Assembly: GCA_032717465.1 (NCBI GenBank)
Contig: CM064681.1
Span: 9,301,832 to 9,365,831, forward strand
Origin: Coenobita brevimanus
Taxonomy: Eukaryota > Arthropoda > Malacostraca > Decapoda > Coenobitidae
Reading direction: 5' to 3'
DNA length: 64,000 nt
Within the stretch, counting starts at the first letter, position 1. Each line of letters starts with the position of its first letter. Below, piece by piece: positions 57,900 to 64,000 of the stretch. The translations under genes and the position numbers were made by a program. The notes beneath the pieces are model-generated. The model ran no database searches, was not told the DNA's origin, and saw only the letters and a program-made list of their open reading frames with translations.

Positions 57900-58232
57900 T
57901 AAGAAACGCACACTCCTTTTCCCTCTTACATCTTACCTCCTTCTCTTTCTCTTCCCTTTTATTTCCTTTTTTCTTCCTTCCTTGTCTACTTCTCTCACCC
58001 ACTTCTTTCCTCCTCACCCTCTCCCCTTCCTTTATTCCCTCCCTCTTTCCTCCACACCCTTTCGCCTTCCTTTATTCTCTCCCTCTTTCCTCCACACCCT
58101 TTCTCCTTCCTTTATTCTTTCCTCCACAATCTTCCTCATCCACTCCCTCATCATTCTCCTTCCCTTACTCTCTCCCTCTTTCCTCCACGTTCTTCCTCCT
58201 CCCCTCTCTCCTCCCTCTTTCCTTCTCCCCCC
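57900..58232. repeat. Pyrimidine block with about 45-bp repeat
   Basis: CTCCCTCTTTCCTCCACACC recurs at 58038 and 58079 with CTTTCTCCTTCCTTTATTCT-type links, and TCCCTCTTTCCTCCACG at 58172, so part of this block is a minisatellite. Confidence 0.8.
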
Positions 58233-58234
58233 AG

Positions 58235-58439
58235 GCTGGCGAAGGAGGGACGTTTGCGGGAAAGTGAGGCCAGGTGAGTAATTCAATTAGGCTAATGACG
58301 TATTGTTCCCAGGTAAGTAAGTACAGGTGGTGGGCAATTAAGGGTAGAGTGTGTTTTGACTGAGCATCTGTCTCGCCGGGAACCACGAGACGGGAACTGC
58401 ATTATAATTACTGGGTAGGGGCTGGGCCATTAGCGATGA

Positions 58440-58440
<1 letters not shown>
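58235..58440. other. Non-repetitive island with TAATTC/CAATTA and CAGGTA motifs
   Basis: Unique sequence between a pyrimidine block and a (GA)n array. It contains GAGTAATTCAATTAGGCTAA, CCCAGGTAAGTAAGTACAGG, GGGCAATTAAGG and CATTATAATTACTGG. The density of homeodomain-like and CAGGTA/G cores is notable. Candidate enhancer by inference. Confidence 0.35.

Positions 58441-58443
<3 letters not shown>

Positions 58444-58506
<63 letters not shown>
58444..58506. repeat. (GA)n microsatellite
   Basis: Perfect GA array of about 31 units, followed by 280 bp of purine-rich sequence to about 58790. Confidence 0.97.
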
Positions 58507-58509
<3 letters not shown>

Positions 58510-58994
58510 AGAATGCAGACAGACATGGAAGACAGAGGACCATGAATGAAACTGGGAAAATTTGCGTAAACAGGAAGGAGAATATGAAACAAGACCTGAG
58601 AAAATGATAAGAAAGAAAATCTAAGAAAGAGAGGTAAAATAAAACGCAAGAAGGAAAGTGTCCACAAAAGGAGAAAGGATGGAAATAAATGAAGGATGGA
58701 TGGAACGAACGAAGGAAGAAAGAAAAGAAGGAACTGGTAAAAAGGAAATGAGAAAACCAGTAAGATGCTTGGAGGGAAGACTAATTTGTTTCAAAATAGG
58801 CTTCTGGCGTGACCACCCCCATTAATTTTGAGATCAAGGACGTGGGAAGGAAGAGGCTGGGACGTGTACTAATGACCCCAGAGATTCGATTTTGACCTCA
58901 GCACTAAGAAACGTCTCTAAAAATAATACCGAAAAACGTTTGGTGGTAGCAACAATAAAGATACAAACGTTACTAATCATCACCATCACCCTAC

Positions 58995-59023
58995 TTTTTT
59001 TTTTTTTTTGGGGGGGGGGGGGG
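58995..59023. repeat. T15-G14 tract
   Basis: An uninterrupted T15 run joined directly to G14. The plus strand could form G-quadruplex structures. An assembly or polymerase artefact is possible. Confidence 0.8.
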
Positions 59024-59315
59024 ATGAAGCGTGGAAATTAAAAAAAAAAAAGTATTCGAACTGAAGGAGATTATTTCTATCCTCTTGACTACGAGTGGTC
59101 TCCCATGAACGAAATTAAAAGCCTAACACACCTGGAATGAAACAGCAAAGATGTTGTCGCACTAAAGGAAGTAACACGCCGTTGCACAAGTTTTTGAGAT
59201 ACAAGAAATTCGTGATTATATAAAGAAAGAATAATAATTTATAAACAGATAATGAAGAAGACAAATGTATAACAAACAGAAGTCAAGAATAAAGAAAAAA
59301 CGTGCAAGAAGAAGG
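59024..59315. other. Unique DNA with an A run
   Basis: A run at 59040-59051; otherwise nothing recognised. Confidence 0.5.
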
Positions 59316-59324
59316 CTTGAAAGT

Positions 59325-59515
59325 AAGAGGACAAAAAATATTACCACCTCTCTATCTTGAATGCTGATTTGTAGTAAAAGATTAACACAAGACTCCAATG
59401 CTAGTCACGAAGCAATGCCATGGTAAGGATGTCAAGGATTAGCATTGCCTTTTCCCGCTAATAAACCACTTGAAATAAGTAGCAAAAGGACGAAATACCA
59501 TACTTTATGCTGTTT
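59325..59515 (+). repeat. Dispersed family F, copy 3
   Basis: CACCTCTCTATCTTGAATGC, AGTAAAAGATTAACACAAGA, TGCTAGTCACGAAGCAATGC, AAGGATGTCAAGGATTAGCA and TTGCCTTTTCCCGCTAATAA align in order with the copy at 46.1 kb. Confidence 0.6.
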
Positions 59516-59519
59516 GTTC

Positions 59520-60255
59520 CTAAACCAACATCTGACTGCCTTACTCCCTCGATTTTTATGGATTTATGATAAAGGTTTAGGTAAAAAAGTGTGAAGGCAA
59601 ACGATGAATTTTTAGCTGACAGTTTTGGAGCTCCCACAGTGATTCTATTAGCCAGCATCCCACTTTACAGGGGACATTAAGCAGTTACATAAGAGGCCAG
59701 GAACGTTCAATCTTCATGGGATTCAGAAATTATTGTCCCTGAAGCGGTAATGTCAACTGCAAGTGGATTGGAAGCTGAGCAAAGGAAACGTCATCTGTAT
59801 TCAGTCTGGCTGTTACGTAATAATTTTATGCCAGCTTAGGATAGCCCCCAGATAGTGACAATGTCAGCCAAGGTTACATCTAACAATTCCAGTTCGATAA
59901 GTCTCTAATAAGATGAGTCAAGCTGCCCGGAGAATACAAGAGCACAGTGACGAAAGACGTTGCCGTAATGGAGGGCTTAAAAGAACACAGAAACGTGAGA
60001 ATTAGGAGAGACTCGGGATCGCATAATGAAACAGCGATGAGTTCTTAATATTGTTTTCTACATATTTTCAGGAATTTGGTCCTTTAGCTGGAGGGCTGAC
60101 TATGGAAATTTCTTTATTCGACTTAGATTCTCGTAGAAAGCTGGTGAGAAGGATCGTCAAGAGACACACACAATAAAATTTAAGGGACGCCATCATAATG
60201 AAGGAATTTGAAAAGATGTGGGGTTTGAAGAATAAGTCCATGGTAATGAAGACGT
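59520..60255. other. Unique DNA, nothing recognised
   Basis: Non-repetitive sequence; no gene, RNA or transposon feature supported. Confidence 0.5.
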
Positions 60256-60257
60256 GA

Positions 60258-60649
60258 AGAGTGATACGAACGGAAGAAAACGGGAAGGTCATCATCAGTA
60301 TCATCATAATCATCATCATCACGATCATCATCTTAGCTATCAGTATGATCACATCAGCACACAGACGTCACATTATCATCAACAGCATCATCTTAACTAT
60401 CATCTTCACCATCAGCATCATTTTAACTATCATCTTCACCATCAGCATCATTTTAACTATCATCTTCACCATCAGCATCATTATCATCTTCACCATCAGC
60501 ATCATTTTAACTATCATCTTCACCATCAGCATCATTTAAACCATCATCACCACCATCACCATCATCATCAGCAAACAATATAATCATCATCATCATCATA
60601 ACCATCATTACTAACACAGACATCATCATTCTCATTATTACCACCCACC

Positions 60650-60695
<46 letters not shown>

Positions 60696-60700
60696 ACATC
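60258..60700 (+). repeat. (CAT)n region with 30-bp minisatellite
   Basis: A 30-bp unit, TTTTAACTATCATCTTCACC + ATCAGCATCA, is repeated about five times at 60390-60540 within CAT/CAC triplet sequence. Pure CAC and CAT runs are at 60645-60695. Confidence 0.92.
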
Positions 60701-60714
60701 ATATCCCAGGGCAG

Positions 60715-60890
60715 TCTTTGTTGGTTGGAGAGGCTGGTCACATTAATTATATTGGCCAAAGAATGTAATTAAAATGGCGAGTATATGTATATGGAGTGGT
60801 GGTGGCGTGGGTGTCGCGGCCAGGTAATATCAGAGGAAGGTGTGTGCGCCTCATTACCATAATCCAATTAACAGGTAAGGCAGGTGTGGG
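60715..60890. other. Non-repetitive island with ATTAATTA and CAGGTAAGG motifs
   Basis: Unique sequence between the CAT array and the largest purine block. It contains CACATTAATTATATTGG, AATGTAATTAAAATGG, CCTCATTACCATAATCC and CCAATTAACAGGTAAGGCAG. Similar motif content to the island at 58.24 kb. Candidate enhancer by inference. Confidence 0.35.
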
Positions 60891-62127
60891 GAGAGAGGTC
60901 TGGGGAGAGAGGTGGAGGGAGAAGGGAAGGGCAGGGTAGAGGATTGGAAGATAGAGATACAAGGGGAGAAGAAGAGAGGAGAGATGAGGAGAGGAAAGGG
61001 AGGAAGAGGAGGAGAGGAAAGGGAGGAAGAGGAGGAGAGGAATAGGGAGAAAAAGGAAGAAAGGAACTGGGATAAAAGGAGGAGAAAAATAGAAAAAGAG
61101 GAGGGGAGTGGAATCAGGAGATGAGGAGAGGAATGGGGAGAAAGAGGGGAGAAGGTAGGGAAGATCTGTTGTGGGGCGAGACGTTGAGGGAGAAAAGGAA
61201 GAAGGTAAAATATAAGAGGAATATGTGGATAGAGATGAAGGGGAGGAGAGGGTGAGGGAGAGGGGGGTACAGGGGTAGGAAGTATACAGGAAGAAAGGAG
61301 ATGGAAGGGGAAAAAAGGAGGAACTCAGATAAGAGTAGAAGGTAGGGGTGGGGAGAACAGTGGGGTGAGGGAAGAAAAGTAGGGGAATGTGTGTGATGTC
61401 TGCGGGAGAGGAGCTACGTGAGATGGGAGTGGGTTGGGGAGAGAAAGAGAGGATGGAGAGAGGGAGAAAATAGGATGGTTGAGCAGAGAAGATGAAGAAG
61501 TGGAGGAGACGAAAAGGAGGAAAGGGAAGGGAAGAGGAGAAGGGGGATAAAAGCATAGGGAGAATAGGAGGATGGAGCAGAGGAGGAGGGAGATGGGGAG
61601 AAAAAGGGGAGTTTGAGGAAAAAGGAGGAAAGGATGAATATTTGGAGAAAAAGGGGAACAGATGAGAGAAAAAGTGAGATGGGTAGAGATAATGAGAATG
61701 AGGCACAGGAAAAGAGAAAAAAGAGGAAGATGGATGGGGAGGAAAGAGGCAGAAGGGGAGCAAAAGGGGTGGGGGTAGGATGGCAAGAATAGGAGGGAGA
61801 ATAAAAAAAATTGATACAAAGGAAAAGAAATGACTGGACTGAGGAAAAGACAGTGGAGAAGAAAAAGACGAGGGATATGGAGAAAAAGAAGGGTGGAATT
61901 GAGAAGATGGGAGACTCAGAAAAGACAAGGACGGAAGGGGAAGTATGGTGAATGGAAGATGGGAAAGTAAACAAAATGGATGAAGAAATGGGAGGTGGAG
62001 ACAGAGGGATACTGGGAAGAGGAGCAGCAACGGAGACAAAGATGGAGTGGGAAGGACAGAAGACGGAGTAACTAGAGGTAATTGGGTAATGAAAGTCAGT
62101 GAAGGAAGGAAATGAGAAGAAAATAGG

Positions 62128-62188
<61 letters not shown>

Positions 62189-62345
62189 GAGAGGGAGAGA
62201 CAGACAGACAGACAGACAGAAAGACAGAGACAGAGAGAGAGAGAAACTGGATGCAAAGTGAGGAGGTAGAGGAAAGAGGAAAATTTAACAGATACACGAG
62301 AAAACATAAGAGTAATAACCAGGGTGAAGCAAGGAAGATAAAATA
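60891..62345. repeat. 1.45-kb purine block with (GA)n and (GACA)n
   Basis: The longest strand-asymmetric tract: plus strand overwhelmingly A and G, with GGAAAGGGAGGAAGAGGAGG duplicated near 60996 and 61015, a perfect GA array at 62131-62184, and GACA units at 62201-62222. The opposite-strand 516-codon frame (60747-62297) is entirely Ser/Pro/Leu/Phe-rich and is an artefact. Confidence 0.9.
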
Positions 62346-62356
62346 TCACTAATGGA

Positions 62357-62357
62357 A

Positions 62358-62390
<33 letters not shown>

Positions 62391-62391
62391 C
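62357..62391. repeat. (AAT)n trinucleotide array
   Basis: Perfect AAT array of about 11 units. Confidence 0.95.
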
Positions 62392-62620
62392 TGTTTAAAC
62401 TCTCTAGAACCTCCATCTTGTCGCCTCTGAATTTTACCTTCTGGAGAAAATATTATATGCTTTTATTTTTTTATTTACAAATTATTTTTCCTCTCATTTC
62501 CTTCGTCTTTCAGTACTTCCTGCCTCATTACCATCCCTCCTAATTCTGGTCAACTTCCTTTCTCATATTTCGCTTCCTTTTCATGTCCACAAATTCGTTT
62601 AGCGTTTATAATATCCGCTC

Positions 62621-62641
62621 TCTCTCTCTCTCTCTCTCTCT

Positions 62642-62735
<94 letters not shown>
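62621..62735. repeat. Compound (CT)n(GT)n microsatellite
   Basis: About 12 CT units joined to about 45 GT units. Confidence 0.97.
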
Positions 62736-63554
62736 CGCCTTTCTTCATCCCGTCTTTCATAATTATATCAAAAATTTTTACATTTCTTTTCTATCCTTAT
62801 ATTTCCTTTTGGCTTCTCACGACGGAACAGTTTATATCTTGTCTATTTCTTTGCCTTTCATCACTGTTTTCCTTCACATTTAATTCTTCATATTTATTCC
62901 ACATTGTCCTTATTCTTCTTTCCTGTCATTCTCTCTTTCCTAATTCCTCTTTTCTTCCCTCTCCATGATCGTGTCTTCTGTTTTCCTTCCTTTTTCTCTT
63001 TATTTTTCTTTCTCTTTCCTCTCTCTCTCCCTCTCTCTCTCTCTCTCTCCCTCCCCCTCCCTCTTAATATCCGGTGGAGGTGTCAGGTGTAGGAGGGTCC
63101 CGTGAGAGAGAGAGAGAGAGAGAGGTGGGGGAATTTTCTTTCATGCCCTTGACTTTTGTTTGTCACATATTTTACTCCTTTATCTATTTGTACATAATTT
63201 TACTTTCTTCATCTCACCCAGAATATCTTCCTTTCTTATCGCGTCAATTTTATTTTTCCTACTACGTCTATCCTTCGTTTTATTGCCACTTAATTCATAG
63301 TTCGTATATTCCTCTCTCGGTATATCTTTCAATTCTCGTCTTTTACTTGTTATCCTTAAATATATTTTATAATTGACTGTCTCTTTCCGATAGGCTTTTA
63401 TTTCCTCCCGTTTTGTTTCTTATTCTCTTTTTTACATTTTTCTTTAAGTATTTTGCCAGTCCTAAAATATGCTTCCCTCTTTTTCTTCCACTAATTATTA
63501 AAGAAATCGAATTCTCTTCTCTTTCACTTGGCGGAATTTTTCTCCTTCCATATA

Positions 63555-63599
<45 letters not shown>

Positions 63600-64000
63600 C
63601 TATTCTCGTTCTTCTTCCCTTTGCCATTCCCTCCCATCTGACTTATTCCTTTATTACCTTATGCTTCTGTTTACTTGACTTTAATCTTACACTTTCCTTA
63701 CCGTCTCTAGTCGTTTTTCTCTGCATTACATCTTTCCTACTTCCTCTTCTCCCCTCCTTCCTTTCTTTCATTTTATATCATTGTGCTAATTCTTTCCTTC
63801 GCCTTACTTGCTCACCCACCTTCCTTCTTTCTGGATTTTCTTGGTCTTTTTCTTTTCTTTTCTTAGGTAACCTCTAGTGACTCCCTCTTCCCCTCTTTTC
63901 GCCTTTTCTATTCATTACTTTACCGTTTTTTTTCCAAGTTAATCTTTCGTTTCTTCTCAACTTCGTTACTTTCTATTCGCTTCTGGCATTTTTTCACTTT
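62736..64000. repeat. Terminal pyrimidine block
   Basis: C/T-dominated plus strand to the window end, containing CT runs (63019-63058), a short (GA)n at 63102-63123, and a TTA array of about 13 units at 63558-63597. Frames of up to 154 codons are Phe/Leu/Ser artefacts. Confidence 0.75.

Noticed and set aside
60747..62297. 516-codon minus-strand open frame
   Set aside because: It runs through a purine block; the peptide is almost only Ser, Pro, Leu and Phe, and a second frame (61414-62349) is also open. Polypyrimidine coding strands rarely contain stop codons.

Overview
The window reads as intergenic or intronic DNA from a crustacean, most likely a decapod (crab, shrimp or lobster type). The grounds are the extreme load of long dinucleotide arrays ((GT)n, (GA)n, (CT)n, (CA)n, up to about 120 bp), kilobase-long polypurine or polypyrimidine tracts, and interspersed LINEs, tRNA-derived SINEs and a MITE. 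The taxon is an inference from this repeat style; there is no rRNA, mitochondrial or host protein gene to confirm it. No host protein-coding exon, tRNA gene, rRNA gene or CRISPR array could be supported. Nearly all long open frames are translations of simple repeats.

The only convincing protein-coding sequence is a 5'-truncated non-LTR retrotransposon on the minus strand (27398-28786). It keeps an uninterrupted reverse transcriptase with a FADD catalytic box. Its open frame runs on into a (GAG)n purine tract, giving a chimeric 590-codon ORF, and its 3' flank carries a 385-bp two-copy tandem duplication. Four much older LINE fragments of a different clade lie on the minus strand at about 8.0-8.96, 16.44-16.88, 50.79-51.09 and 57.30-57.40 kb, riddled with stops and frameshifts.

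Several short dispersed families can be built from the window itself. Family S is a tRNA-derived SINE with copies at 3.6, 10.6, 48.2, 52.2, 52.3 and 56.0 kb. A second tRNA-like SINE is at 18.3-18.5 kb. Family R is a SINE-like element with trinucleotide (ACT/AAC) tails at 33.7, 35.3 and 40.4 kb. Family D is a very frequent short unit with core CCAGACGATTTTATTCAGC, tandem at 9.8-10.2 kb and clustered at 46.6-47.3 kb. Family F has copies at 36.0, 46.1 and 59.3 kb. A foldback mariner-like MITE with TIRs of about 57 bp lies at 40003-40291. Minisatellites lie at 14.3, 19.6-20.5, 30.2, 32.9-34.45, 41.4-41.9, 43.6-44.5, 48.4-49.1 and 60.3-60.7 kb.

Layout: 0-6 kb mixed unique DNA, SSRs, purine block and SINE; 6-11 kb LINE relic, family D array and SINE; 11-15 kb pyrimidine blocks; 15-21 kb SSRs, LINE relic, SINE and tandem repeats; 21-26.2 kb AAC-tailed element, purine block and dense SSRs; 26.5-29.4 kb LINE and purine tract; 30-35 kb minisatellites and purine block; 35-41 kb SINE-like copies and MITE; 41-44.5 kb minisatellites and purine block; 44.6-53 kb unique DNA with families D, F and S and a LINE relic; 53-54.5 kb a purine block followed directly by a pyrimidine block; 54.5-64 kb SSRs, LINE tail relic, CAT minisatellite, a 1.45-kb purine block and a terminal pyrimidine block. 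Between the low-complexity blocks sit short non-repetitive islands, several with TAATTA-type and CAGGTA/G motifs, which are the best candidates for host regulatory sequence.
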